A DNA stretch of 64,000 nucleotides, taken from Candidatus Lucifugimonas marina. Its GTDB lineage: Bacteria > Chloroflexota > Dehalococcoidia > Lucifugimonadales > Lucifugimonadaceae. Both the position numbers and the translations under genes were made by a program. Below, in pieces: positions 1-8,488 of the stretch. Each line of letters opens with the position of its first letter. Position 1 is the first letter of the stretch. The stretch is taken from the NCBI GenBank assembly GCA_029593915.1, contig CP046147.1, positions 1,364,001 to 1,428,000 on the forward strand. Direction: 5' to 3'. The notes below the pieces were generated by a model that saw only the letters and a program-made list of their open reading frames with translations, was not told where the DNA came from and did not search any database.

Positions 1-1568
1 TCGCCGATTTCATCGATGACACCGGTCAAAATCTGGTCGGGTAGGGCATCGAGGGTCACTGCAACTGTGTCACCAATTTTCAGTGAGAGGACATCAATCT
101 CGTCGATCGTACCGTCGAGAGTGACGACGCTAGGGTCGAGTATGTCTATCGTCGGCGTGCTTCGGCTAACAGGATCTCCTGGTTCGACGGAAATAGACGA
201 AATAATCCCTGTAAATGGCGCAGACATATTCGCCGATGCAAGTTCAGATTTAGCGTTTTGCAGCAGTGCGTTAGCTTCGTTCACCGCCGCTGTAGCGAGT
301 TTGATCTCCAGAGAGTCAAGGTCGTTGAGAGTTACGAGGGTCTCTTCGAAATCCTTCTCAAGCTCGAGTTTCTCGGCAAGAGTTGCTGCCAGCGCATTAA
401 TCTCGACGTCGTTGACCGTGTCCACCACGTCTTCAGCCGCCGTTTCTACGGCGTCCTGAGCTGCGTCTATGAGCACTTGCTGAGCTTTCGCAGCGGCGGC
501 GGCATCGTCTTGAGCTTCGATTAATGCCTCTTCGGCCGTTACCTTTGCGTCCCAGTAATCGCTAATTTCCGCGCTGGGGCATCGGGCTGTGTAGGACGTG
601 TATTCGCAGTTAGTGAGGATTGGGTAAGGCGTGAGATGCGTCCAGACCCAGACAACTGATTCATTCCACGGCGTAGAAGGATCGTCGGGTGGGCTGTCTA
701 CTGTGGCCGTCGACTCTTCGAAAATGGCATCTACTGTAGTGCCCCAAGACTCGAGTAATGCGCTCGATTCCGTGGCTCGGTCGATTTCTGAAACAACGCT
801 GCCGAACCAGCCGGTGATTTGATCGGAATAGTCGATAACGGCATCGTCGTAGGCTTCTTGTGCAGCCTCTACCAGTTCATTCTCAGCTTGTGCGTCATCT
901 TCAGCCGCTGAAATTGCGTCGGCGAGAGCTTCATTGGCTTCGGCGAGGTCACTTTTCGCATCGGTAGTTGCAGGACTATCAGCGCCATCTTCCGACGTAT
1001 ATTCGGCGAGTGCCGAAGCAGCATTCATCGATGCTACTCGCGCGTCTGCTAGATTCGATTCAGCGATAGCTCGTTCGAGGCTGGTAGCTCCACCGAGTAG
1101 TTCAGCCAGATCCTCTCCGGCATCCTGCAACGTTATTTCTGCATTGGCTACCGCTGATTCGAGACTAGAGATCGTGACATCGTCGAGAAGGATCAGTGGC
1201 TGACCTTCTCCGACTGATTCTCCTTCTTCGACTAGTATTTCGCCCACTGTTCCAGAAATATCGAACCGTAGGCTTTCGAGTTCAGGGAACGACACTGAAC
1301 CGGAAGCCGTGATGTCGTCGAGCAATGTGCCTCGTTGCACGGCTACCGCACGCCGATCGTCCGCTACGTCATCGTCGGATAAGAGAAACTGCTGAGCCCC
1401 AAAGTACGCTACGACAGCAATCGTGCTTGCCACGGCGATAAAAACGCCAAATTTGACTGCGGTCGTAGTGACGAATCCCGATTGCGAGATCAGGCGAGTC
1501 ACGTCGGGCGACGAGTTGTGTGTTTCAGATGGAGTTAGTTCCACCGGTGTCTCCTTGCGAGTGTTCAT
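1..1568 (-). CDS. Periplasmic adaptor (membrane-fusion) protein of an efflux system, HlyD/RND type, 3' end cut by window edge
   Basis: The frame is open from an ATG at 1568 to the window edge, giving at least 522 residues without a stop. Residues about 37-53 form one membrane anchor (FGVFIAVASTIAVVAYF). A first half of a biotinyl-lipoyl domain follows near 75-125 (VGEILVEEGESVGEGQPL), then a very long Ala/Glu/Asp-rich helical hairpin. The second lipoyl half (SAPFTGIISSISVEPGDPV) and a beta-barrel-like segment lie near the window edge. This order is typical of membrane-fusion proteins linking an inner-membrane pump to the outside. The helical hairpin is unusually long. It starts 36 bases after the sensor kinase gene, so the two-component system probably controls it. 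The cognate pump would lie to the left of the window; substrate unknown. Confidence 0.8.
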   Translation of the reverse strand, partial: MNTRKETPVELTPSETHNSSPDVTRLISQSGFVTTTAVKFGVFIAVASTIAVVAYFGAQQFLLSDDDVADDRRAVAVQRGTLLDDITASGSVSFPELESLRFDISGTVGEILVEEGESVGEGQPLILLDDVTISSLESAVANAEITLQDAGEDLAELLGGATSLERAIAESNLADARVASMNAASALAEYTSEDGADSPATTDAKSDLAEANEALADAISAAEDDAQAENELVEAAQEAYDDAVIDYSDQITGWFGSVVSEIDRATESSALLESWGTTVDAIFEESTATVDSPPDDPSTPWNESVVWVWTHLTPYPILTNCEYTSYTARCPSAEISDYWDAKVTAEEALIEAQDDAAAAAKAQQVLIDAAQDAVETAAEDVVDTVNDVEINALAATLAEKLELEKDFEETLVTLNDLDSLEIKLATAAVNEANALLQNAKSELASANMSAPFTGIISSISVEPGDPVSRSTPTIDILDPSVVTLDGTIDEIDVLSLKIGDTVAVTLDALPDQILTGVIDEIG

Positions 1569-1604
1569 TTCAGGAATATGTTCTGGGGTTGGTTAACGGG
1601 ATAT

Positions 1605-3131
1605 CTAGATTCGACTGATCGGAAGGACGATCTTGAAAGTCGTTCCTGTGGCTGGTCCACTTATGACCGATATGTCGCCGTTGTGTGCTTCGACGAGTCG
1701 CTTGACTATAGTCAGCCCCAAACCAGCACCACCAGTTGCTCTGGTTCGACTTTGGTCTGCTCGATAAAACTGGTCGAAAATCCTGGGTATATCGTCTTCG
1801 GATATGCCGATTCCCGAGTCAGAAATTTCTAAATCCAAGCCCTCGGTGTGCCCTTCAGTTGAAACACTGATACGTCCGTTGTTTGGCGTGTGTGTTAGCG
1901 CGTTTTCAACTAGGTTGGAGACGATTTGTCGTAGTCGTGTTTCGTCGAAATCGATTGCGGTTTCCGTACCGTTACTCGATATGTTCAGCTCGATATTGCG
2001 TTCTCGTGCTCGCTGTTTGAAATGAGCCGCTGAGTCTTCGATTACCGGCACGGGCGAACCGTGAGACATGTTCAAGGCGAGCGCACCGGCGTCGGCAACA
2101 GCAAGAATTCGGAGGTCTTCGATCAAGTTTGCGAGATGGATAGTCTGGGAATGTAGAGTGTCGATGGTTTCATCATCGGCATCTACTACCCCGTCTTTGA
2201 TCGCTTCTAAATAACCTTGAATATTCGTGAGTGGAGTGCGCAGCTCATGGGCAACGTCTGCCGTCAGTTGCCTGCGTTGGTCGACAGCAAGTTCGAGATC
2301 GCTTGCCATGGTGTTGAACGTATTCGCGAGGATTCCAATTTCATCTGTGCCGCTTTCTGGTACTCGCTGACTCAGATCACCTGCACCGAGACTGCTGGCG
2401 GCGGTGGTCAAATTCCGTACTGGTGCAAGCGCCTGCCGAGTCAGCAGCATGACAATCAACAGCCCCGCGAAACCGGCGGCAATTCCTGCGACTACCAGCG
2501 AACGTTGGAACGATGATTGAAGGTTGCTTAGTGGCGGATCGACATACTCGAGTACCTCAGCGACGAGGTTTTCTGTGGTTGGCGAAGCGATCTGTGTTGG
2601 TCGTGGAGGGGGAGGAGCGCCGGTAGATCGGTCGCCAAGAAATTGCCGAAATACGTTTTCGGAGAAATCTTGCATCGACAGGGGGCGTTCTTGCCGACTT
2701 GGGCGTTCGTCGACCAGCATGTATCCGATTAGCTCACCGTTCACGATGACGGGCCGTTTGGTGAATCGGGCTGGTCTGGTAAATCTTTCAGTCGTAGTCT
2801 CAAAAGAACCTTGAGAGTCTCGGACTAACTTGTGTGAATCGGCGACGATCAATCCTGAATCTAGTTCAATTGCAACACGCCAGCCGAAAAGGTTTCCAAC
2901 CTGCTGGACTGCGTACTGGACTTCATCCCAGTCTTGATTCGCCTCGAATGTGTCTTTCACCAATTGCTCGGCTCGTTCGGCCCGGGCGAGTTCAATTTCG
3001 GCGGCGAATCGTTCTGTTTCGACACGAGTCGCGTAAGCGGAGTAGGCGCTTACAGATGCGATTGAAAGCGCGAGTACAAGTGCAAATCCGAGTGTCAGCC
3101 TTCCTTGAAGACCAAAAAACCACTTAAGCAT
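1605..3131 (-). CDS. Membrane sensor histidine kinase (HAMP-HisKA-HATPase)
   Basis: This is a 508-residue orthodox sensor kinase. Two membrane segments (about residues 12-32 and 212-232) enclose a roughly 180-residue extracytoplasmic sensor domain with a proline-rich stretch. A HAMP linker (about 233-285) leads to the H-box ADVAHELRTPLTN with phospho-accepting His295, then the N-box (SNLVENALTHT), the G1 box (DSGIG) and the G2 box (GGAGLGLTIV). I chose the ATG at 3131 because it overlaps the end of the upstream regulator gene by 8 bases (ATGCTTAA), typical of translational coupling; an in-frame ATG at 3152 would add 7 residues. It partners the OmpR-type regulator just upstream. The signal is unknown; the co-transcribed secreted protein and efflux adaptor suggest envelope stress or a toxic compound. 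Confidence 0.92.
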   Translation of the reverse strand: MLKWFFGLQGRLTLGFALVLALSIASVSAYSAYATRVETERFAAEIELARAERAEQLVKDTFEANQDWDEVQYAVQQVGNLFGWRVAIELDSGLIVADSHKLVRDSQGSFETTTERFTRPARFTKRPVIVNGELIGYMLVDERPSRQERPLSMQDFSENVFRQFLGDRSTGAPPPPRPTQIASPTTENLVAEVLEYVDPPLSNLQSSFQRSLVVAGIAAGFAGLLIVMLLTRQALAPVRNLTTAASSLGAGDLSQRVPESGTDEIGILANTFNTMASDLELAVDQRRQLTADVAHELRTPLTNIQGYLEAIKDGVVDADDETIDTLHSQTIHLANLIEDLRILAVADAGALALNMSHGSPVPVIEDSAAHFKQRARERNIELNISSNGTETAIDFDETRLRQIVSNLVENALTHTPNNGRISVSTEGHTEGLDLEISDSGIGISEDDIPRIFDQFYRADQSRTRATGGAGLGLTIVKRLVEAHNGDISVISGPATGTTFKIVLPISRI

Positions 3132-3837
3132 CGAAACGGTACCCAACGCCATACATGGTTTTCAGATGCTGTTTGTCAGGGTTAGCGACTTCAAGTTTTT
3201 TTCTGAGATTGGAAACGTGAGTATCAACCGTTCGATCGTAGCCGGAGAAGTCGTAGCCAAATACGTTGTCGATGATCTGCTCACGCGAGACCGTTCTTCC
3301 CTGACCTTCGATGAAGTACGCCAGCAATCTGAATTCAGTGGGAGTCAACTCTATTTCACTGCCCAATACCGTGGCTGATCTGCGTTCGAGATCAATTACA
3401 ACGTCTCCAGCAATTACCTCGTTGCCGTATTGCTCACGTTTTTCGACCGCCTTCGACGTTCTGCGTAAAACGGCATTTACACGTGCAACCAATTCACGGG
3501 GACTAAACGGTTTTGAAACGTAGTCATCGGCGCCCAGGTCTAATCCTGTGAGCCGATCTTCTTCCTCCACTCTGGCTGTAACCATGATGATTGGAACTTC
3601 AGATTCCTTACGGACGTTCCGACAAACTTCAATTCCATCCATTCCAGGCAGGTTTAGGTCTAGCAAAACGATATCCGGTGCTTCGTCCAAAGCCAGTTTG
3701 AGTCCCTGCAGACCATCTTCGGCAGCCAATACTTTGTAACCGGCTTGTGCAAGGTACAGACGAATTAGCTGGGACACCGATTTATCGTCTTCGACTACGA
3801 GGGCAGTGAGTTCTTGAGTTTGTTCTGAAGAGACCAT
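3124..3837 (-). CDS. OmpR/PhoB-family response regulator
   Basis: The protein has 237 residues with a receiver domain followed by a winged-helix DNA-binding domain. The receiver shows the acidic pair (EDD, residues 16-18), phospho-acceptor Asp60 (VLLDLNLPGMDG), conserved Thr87 and Lys109-Pro110 (YVSKPFSP), so it is a canonical, activatable receiver. The C-terminal half contains ELTPTEFRLL and ends with the wing GYRF. It lies 33 bases after the secreted repeat protein gene and overlaps the kinase gene by 8 bases. It should be phosphorylated by that kinase and regulate this operon; the operator is not identified. Confidence 0.94.
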   Translation of the reverse strand: MVSSEQTQELTALVVEDDKSVSQLIRLYLAQAGYKVLAAEDGLQGLKLALDEAPDIVLLDLNLPGMDGIEVCRNVRKESEVPIIMVTARVEEEDRLTGLDLGADDYVSKPFSPRELVARVNAVLRRTSKAVEKREQYGNEVIAGDVVIDLERRSATVLGSEIELTPTEFRLLAYFIEGQGRTVSREQIIDNVFGYDFSGYDRTVDTHVSNLRKKLEVANPDKQHLKTMYGVGYRFDA

Positions 3838-3870
3838 GTTTGTGAATGATATTCGCTAGTGGGCAATCAA

Positions 3871-4869
3871 CTAGGCTGAAGTAGCTGAAGGGTCTGGATT
3901 AACGGCTGGGGTTGGCGGAATTAGCTCCTCGAGGCGAGGGCCGAAAAAGTGATGTTTACGAAATCCTTCGAACAAGTCTTCCAAACTTTCCAACTCCTCT
4001 AAGTGCTCGAATGGGGCACCCTCGAATCGCTCAAGCAATCCTTCAAGTCCTTTACCTTCGAAAGGGAAACGCTCCGAGTCAGGTCCGAAACTAAATGTTC
4101 CATCGGGACCTCTGTACTCAAATCGGAACCTTGGGGCGTTTTCTCCAAATAGGCGATCCCTATCTCCGAACGGAAATGGTTTCAGCATGTCGTTGCCAAA
4201 ATGGCGCTCGAATAAGCTGCCTGCGCTGAACAGTCGAGATTGCATGTCGAGATCGAGTAGCCATTGAGGTGTGTCGTCGATCCATGCGTGGAGTTCGTCG
4301 GCTTCAACGTTATCTATCGACCCGTCTTCAAGCATGTCGTCGATAACGACATGAAGCACGGCTAATTTATCGAGAGCGGCGAGTTCGGTTTTGCCTGTTT
4401 CAAGCGCATCAGCGAGCACCTCTGGGTCTAATCCAAGAATCTCCGCCATTCGGTCGGTCAGATGGCCATTTTGATGGAATGATGATTTCCGAATCTCTAA
4501 TCTGGGGATGCCAATCAAGGTTGCTCCGGAGAATGTAGAGGTCAATTTGCTGATCAGCGCATCATCAGCAGATTCCGGGCGAGCTGATAGCCAAGACGTG
4601 AAACTATCGGCCTCGGATTGGTCGATTATTTCCTGTGCCAGTAATTGATCGACTATCTTCGTTAGTTTTTCATCTTGAGCTTCGCGTAACGCCTGATCGT
4701 GCGCTCTCTGTAGATCCGCTGACTCGATCCCCAGTATTGCAGCGGCACGTTCAAAAATGTCTTCCTGGTGAGAGCCAGACCCGCCGCCGAAAGCGAGCAC
4801 GGCGCCTCCTGCCAGAGCCAGTGCCATTGCAGAAGCTATCAGACTTGCAGGTAACCATCGTTTGAGCAT
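3871..4869 (-). CDS. Secreted protein with two copies of a ~60-residue helical repeat, first gene of the two-component/efflux operon
   Basis: The 332-residue product begins with a Sec signal peptide (KRW then a hydrophobic stretch ending near residue 27). Two homologous segments follow, about residues 39-98 and 138-201. Both contain an ILG(I/L) start, a long amphipathic helix and an (I)D..EAD...W turn followed by a proline. The C-terminal third is rich in Phe, Gly, Pro and Glu and contains HHFFGPR. I chose the ATG at 4869 because AAGGA lies about 10 bases upstream; the frame extends only one TTG codon further. No specific family is recognised, though similar helical repeats are common in Chloroflexota secreted proteins. 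As first gene of the operon it may be a periplasmic accessory or ligand-binding protein for the kinase, which is inference. Confidence 0.8.
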   Translation of the reverse strand: MLKRWLPASLIASAMALALAGGAVLAFGGGSGSHQEDIFERAAAILGIESADLQRAHDQALREAQDEKLTKIVDQLLAQEIIDQSEADSFTSWLSARPESADDALISKLTSTFSGATLIGIPRLEIRKSSFHQNGHLTDRMAEILGLDPEVLADALETGKTELAALDKLAVLHVVIDDMLEDGSIDNVEADELHAWIDDTPQWLLDLDMQSRLFSAGSLFERHFGNDMLKPFPFGDRDRLFGENAPRFRFEYRGPDGTFSFGPDSERFPFEGKGLEGLLERFEGAPFEHLEELESLEDLFEGFRKHHFFGPRLEELIPPTPAVNPDPSATSA

Positions 4870-5157
4870 CAAAACTAGTCCTTGTGATCCGTGCAGATCG
4901 GCTGGGTCAAATAGGGATTAATATTCCCTGACCTAAGTTGTACTTCAGGGATGTCAAGACTTTGTGTAGAAACGTGTGGACTGCCCGAATGAACCAAAAG
5001 GTTTGTTTCCAGTAGGTAGTCGCCGCCAATGACCTTGAGGAAATCCCTTATCGAGGATTGCGGGATCACGTGTTGTGGGTGTGATGGGGGTTGGGCTAGC
5101 GTTGAATCAGAGCAAAAATACTGATGATTCGAATGTGCTCGAAAGGACAGAGTCCAC

Positions 5158-5874
5158 ATGGCCGGTGAGAGAATTCTTGTTGTTGATGACGCCCCAGATA
5201 TTTTGGAGGCGCTCGAAACGACTCTCGACGACTCAGGCTTCCAAACTGCTGGAGCGCCAGACGGGCGATCCGCGCTCAGAACTTTTTATGAGTTCCAACC
5301 TCAGCTTGTGGTTCTCGATCTCGTCATGCCCATGATGAGTGGGGTAGATGTGTGTCGTCAGATTCGTTCGATGTCAGATGTTCCAATCGTATTTTTGAGC
5401 GGTGTCGAAGATATCGATCAGAAGGTTGAGGCTCTGCGAGCAGGCGGTGACGACTTTGTCGTGAAGGGTGGTAGTTTCACCGAGCTACTAGCGAGAATCG
5501 AATCAAACCTTCGTCGAGCGACTTCATCAGCACCAACTCCGATCAATGATCGATTTCAAGATGGTTTCCTCGATATCAACTTTGTTACCAGCGAGGTTAC
5601 GGTCAGTGGTTCCGCAGTCGATCTAACACCGATCGAGTATCGATTGATCACAGAACTTGTGAACAACATTGGTTCACCCGTCCCTCCGACAGATCTGCTT
5701 GAACGAGTGTGGGGACCCGACTATCAGACTGAGAACTTGGTGAAATGGCACATGTCGCGGCTGCGTAAGAAGATTGGTGATACCGATCCTCAGAACAAAC
5801 TAATCGTGACACGACGTGGATTTGGATATGTGTACAACAGTCCATCTTCAAACCTGGGGCTTAACGCTGCGTAG
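5158..5874 (+). CDS. OmpR-family response regulator with a modified receiver (Lys-Gly in place of Lys-Pro)
   Basis: This is a 238-residue receiver plus winged-helix regulator. It keeps the acidic pair (VVDDA, Asp10-Asp11), phospho-acceptor Asp54 (VVLDLVMPMMSG) and a Ser81 in the Thr/Ser position. The usual KP(F) motif reads VVKGGS, with Gly104 replacing the cis-Pro that normally follows the signalling Lys103. The DNA-binding half has DLTPIEYRLI and a conserved wing (RRGFGYVY). AAAGGACAG sits upstream of the ATG. No kinase gene is adjacent, so it is an orphan within the window. The next gene, 20 bases downstream, encodes a coiled-coil protein and is probably co-transcribed. The altered motif may change the active conformation, but phosphorylation residues remain. 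Confidence 0.9.
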   Translation: MAGERILVVDDAPDILEALETTLDDSGFQTAGAPDGRSALRTFYEFQPQLVVLDLVMPMMSGVDVCRQIRSMSDVPIVFLSGVEDIDQKVEALRAGGDDFVVKGGSFTELLARIESNLRRATSSAPTPINDRFQDGFLDINFVTSEVTVSGSAVDLTPIEYRLITELVNNIGSPVPPTDLLERVWGPDYQTENLVKWHMSRLRKKIGDTDPQNKLIVTRRGFGYVYNSPSSNLGLNAA

Positions 5875-5894
5875 TCGTAGCTGAGGATGAAGAA

Positions 5895-6503
5895 ATGATT
5901 GATCCACGATTTCAAGAAGTTCTTGAATTCATAGAAGAGCGAGATGAGAACGGCGAACCAAGCGTCCGTGCAAAGATCGCCATTAAAATTCAAGCATATG
6001 CTCAAGATGTCGACGATCTTCGCAAAGAACTTGCCGGCATCGAAAATGAGGTAAGTGAACTACAAGCTGAGGTTGACGGCCAATCTATCGCCTTGCACGA
6101 GCAGTCAGAACGCAAGACTGATTTAGTCACCGAAGCCCAGGATGCTGCAGTTCGTGCTGCTATGTCGGGTAGTGGTGCCGGTTCTGCTCGTCTACGTAAG
6201 CAAGCGCAGGCGACTCGAGATCGTATTGCAGAGTTCACGAAAGATTTTGAAGAAGAATCAAATCGTGTTGCCCAACTTACGATCACGTTAGAGGCCAAGA
6301 AGCAGGCAGTGAAAGATCAGCGAGGAATGATCGTTCGACGCCTGAACACTATGAGTTCGCTAGCTGATCGAGCTGGTGTTGAGTTTGGAGTTGAACTCAC
6401 AGCTCCACAAACCCAGACTCAGTCGGGGCCACGGGCTGTTGCGCCACGTGTTGTACGACGCCGACCACGCCGAGTACGAGTTCGTCGCCGAAGAGCTTCG
6501 TAG
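5895..6503 (+). CDS. Coiled-coil protein with an Arg-rich C-terminal tail, function unknown
   Basis: The product has 202 residues. Residues about 30-160 are almost entirely charged heptad-like helix (for example VDDLRKELAGIENEVSELQ), predicted as coiled coil. The end is a proline/valine/arginine tail (RRRPRRVRVRRRR) that would bind nucleic acid or acidic surfaces. There is no signal peptide and no membrane segment. It follows the orphan response regulator by 20 bases and is closed by a strong terminator, so the two form a bicistron. I do not recognise a family. The basic tail suggests a DNA-, RNA- or membrane-associated structural protein, as inference only. Confidence 0.75.
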   Translation: MIDPRFQEVLEFIEERDENGEPSVRAKIAIKIQAYAQDVDDLRKELAGIENEVSELQAEVDGQSIALHEQSERKTDLVTEAQDAAVRAAMSGSGAGSARLRKQAQATRDRIAEFTKDFEEESNRVAQLTITLEAKKQAVKDQRGMIVRRLNTMSSLADRAGVEFGVELTAPQTQTQSGPRAVAPRVVRRRPRRVRVRRRRAS

Positions 6504-6513
6504 AAACTATTCG

Positions 6514-6548
6514 TAAAAAAAACGCCCTCAAATTCGAGGGCGTTTTTT
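6514..6548 (+). terminator. Intrinsic terminator after the regulator/coiled-coil bicistron
   Basis: The arms AACGCCCTC and GAGGGCGTT flank a 6-base loop and are followed by a T run. The A run on the other side would let it also serve minus-strand transcripts coming from the tRNA. Confidence 0.9.
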
Positions 6549-6597
6549 GTTTCCGTATTTACTTGAGCTCGAATGAGCTCGCATTCAGTGATGATAT

Positions 6598-6674
6598 TGG
6601 TACCCCCGGAGGGACTCGAACCCGCAACCTACAGGGTAGAAACCTGTTGCTCTATCCAGTTGAGCTACGGGGGC
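6598..6674 (-). tRNA. tRNA-Arg (anticodon TCT)
   Basis: The minus strand folds as a full cloverleaf: acceptor GCCCCCG/CGGGGGT (one G-U pair), D-arm GCTCAACTGGATAGAGC, anticodon stem ACAGG/CCTGT with loop TTTCTAC (anticodon TCT), T-arm with GGTTCGAGTCC, discriminator A and an encoded CCA. It reads AGA codons. Confidence 0.96.
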
Positions 6675-6732
6675 ACTGTGATCATTCTAAGGGCTCAAAG
6701 GCACGATTTCGCTAGCAAGTTTTGCGCAAAAA

Positions 6733-7956
6733 CTAGCCAACTGCGCCATTATCTCGAAGTCGCTTGATCTCGACTTCGTCCATCGATAATAAATCCCTCA
6801 ACAGTTCTTCTGTGTGCTGCCCAAGCGTGGGGCCAGCCGAGAACGCTTGATTGGATCCCTCGGTCGCTATGGGAGAAGCAACTTGTTTGATAGGTCCGTA
6901 TGTCGGGTGATCGACATCTACGATAAGACCTCTCGCTTTGATCTGTTCATCCTCGAATGCTTCCGAAAGTGAATTTACAGGACCTGAAGGTACTATCCCT
7001 CTAAATCGTAAAAGCCACTCGTCGTTGGATTTTTGGAGAAGACGCTCAGCAAGAATTGGAATCAGGATTTCCCGATTGTCGTATCGAGCAGCGAACGAGG
7101 CGAAACGCTCATCTGTGATCAGGTGCGGTAAATCGATTAGCTCGGCGAATTTTTTCCAGAAATGTTCTTTCGCGCAAAAAATGCTGATCCAACCATCGCT
7201 AGTTTGGAAGTTTTGAGCTGGGACGATTGTTTGGTGTGAAGAATTAGCGGTGCGAACTGCCTGCCACTCGGTATTGAGACTCCAAGACCCGAAGTAGGTG
7301 AGCATTGAAACAGCCGTATCAAGCAGGCTCACATCGACATCCCTGCCCAAGCCGTTAGTTTTCGCTTCGAGCAATGCAGCAACCAAGCCGAGTGCTGCCG
7401 CGTAACCACCAGCGAAGTCAATAATCGATACCCCAGCTTTTCCCGGAGGTCCGTCAGGCTCGCCTGTGAGCGACATGTAGCCCGCCATAGCCTGCATTAT
7501 GGGGTCATAACCCGGTTCTGACGCCCTGGGGCCTGTCCGTCCAAATCCGGAAAGTGAGCATGTCACTATTGCGGGATTATATTTTTGCAGGGTGTCGTAC
7601 GTCAGACCAAGCTTTTCGGGAAGATCACCACGGAGGTTGTTGAAGACCGCATCAGATTTTTCGACTAAGTGGTGAAAAACCTCGACTCCCTCAGAACTTC
7701 GGAAATCGATGGTGATCGACTTTTTCCCTCGGTTGAATGATTGGAAGTACAGAGAATCTGCATCGTTCGTAGCTGGCGGAACATACCGCGCCACATCACC
7801 ACCAACCGTCGGGTCTTCGATTTTGATTACCTCAGCACCGAGATCTACTAGATTCTGAGTGGCGAACGGTCCTGCACCGAACTGTGACACAGCAAGAATT
7901 CGAATTCCTGCCAGTGGACCTTGTCTGGGGGCTGTGCTTGAACGTGAGTCGATCAA
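6733..7956 (-). CDS. CaiB/BaiF family (family III) CoA-transferase
   Basis: The protein has 407 residues, the usual length for family III CoA-transferases, which move CoA between carboxylic acids through an aspartyl-CoA anhydride. Characteristic segments are LAGIRIL near the N-terminus, DLGAEVIKIE (38-47), NRGKKSI, SGFGRTGP and SIIDFAGG; Asp180 in the last is the expected catalytic aspartate. The start is a TTG two bases after the MaoC stop, with no nearby ATG, so translation is probably coupled. It is the last gene of a CitE-MaoC-CaiB operon. Such trios act in itaconate/mesaconate/citramalate-type pathways, so mesaconyl- or itaconyl-CoA transferase is a plausible role; the exact acid cannot be told from sequence. 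Confidence 0.88.
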   Translation of the reverse strand: MIDSRSSTAPRQGPLAGIRILAVSQFGAGPFATQNLVDLGAEVIKIEDPTVGGDVARYVPPATNDADSLYFQSFNRGKKSITIDFRSSEGVEVFHHLVEKSDAVFNNLRGDLPEKLGLTYDTLQKYNPAIVTCSLSGFGRTGPRASEPGYDPIMQAMAGYMSLTGEPDGPPGKAGVSIIDFAGGYAAALGLVAALLEAKTNGLGRDVDVSLLDTAVSMLTYFGSWSLNTEWQAVRTANSSHQTIVPAQNFQTSDGWISIFCAKEHFWKKFAELIDLPHLITDERFASFAARYDNREILIPILAERLLQKSNDEWLLRFRGIVPSGPVNSLSEAFEDEQIKARGLIVDVDHPTYGPIKQVASPIATEGSNQAFSAGPTLGQHTEELLRDLLSMDEVEIKRLRDNGAVG

Positions 7957-7957
7957 C

Positions 7958-8449
7958 TTAAGATTCTGCCTCGTGAGAAATCTTGCCTTCTCCGAGCGTG
8001 GCGTGATTTCGCTTCGGGATGAGAACGTGCCGTCGAACGGTCATGACTCGTTCTTCACGTTGGTTAGTTACTTCTGTTTCGAGATAAACAACCCCACGAT
8101 CGCCTTTCGATGTCACTCGAACATCGAGGATCGTCGACTTCGTGTAGATCGTGTCACCGTGAAAAGTAGGTCCCTCATGAGTGACTGATTCGTAGTCGAG
8201 ATTGGCAATCCCCCGAAGCGATATGTCTGCAACCGTCTGTCCAATAGCAACTGAAAGGACGAGCAGACCATTTACGAGATTCTGGCCGTGCTGTGTACTT
8301 TTTGCGTAGTTGGCGTCGATGTGAACTGGATGCTGGTTTTGGGTGAGCAACGAAAACCATGAATTATCGGTTTCTGAAATTGTCCTACCGGGCCAGTGTT
8401 TGATCACCTGGCCTACTTCAAAATCCTCAAAAAATCGTCCGTTTTGCAT
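7958..8449 (-). CDS. MaoC-family (R)-specific enoyl-CoA hydratase/dehydratase
   Basis: This 163-residue single hot-dog-fold protein opens with FFEDFEVGQ and carries the hydratase-type NQHPVHIDANYA segment, in which the Asp/His pair are the expected catalytic residues; LVNGLLVLSVAIG and a 'YTKSTILDVRVT' strand follow. MaoC proteins hydrate an unsaturated acyl-CoA or dehydrate its hydroxy form. It sits between the CitE-like lyase gene (39 bases upstream) and the CoA-transferase gene (1 base downstream). In this setting a mesaconyl-CoA or itaconyl-CoA hydratase giving a citramalyl-CoA or methylmalyl-CoA for the lyase is likely. It is shorter than the tandem-domain mesaconyl-CoA hydratases, so specificity is uncertain. 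Confidence 0.87.
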   Translation of the reverse strand: MQNGRFFEDFEVGQVIKHWPGRTISETDNSWFSLLTQNQHPVHIDANYAKSTQHGQNLVNGLLVLSVAIGQTVADISLRGIANLDYESVTHEGPTFHGDTIYTKSTILDVRVTSKGDRGVVYLETEVTNQREERVMTVRRHVLIPKRNHATLGEGKISHEAES

Positions 8450-8488
8450 TCAGCTTTTCCTAACTATGTGTTTGTGGTCGTCGATTGT

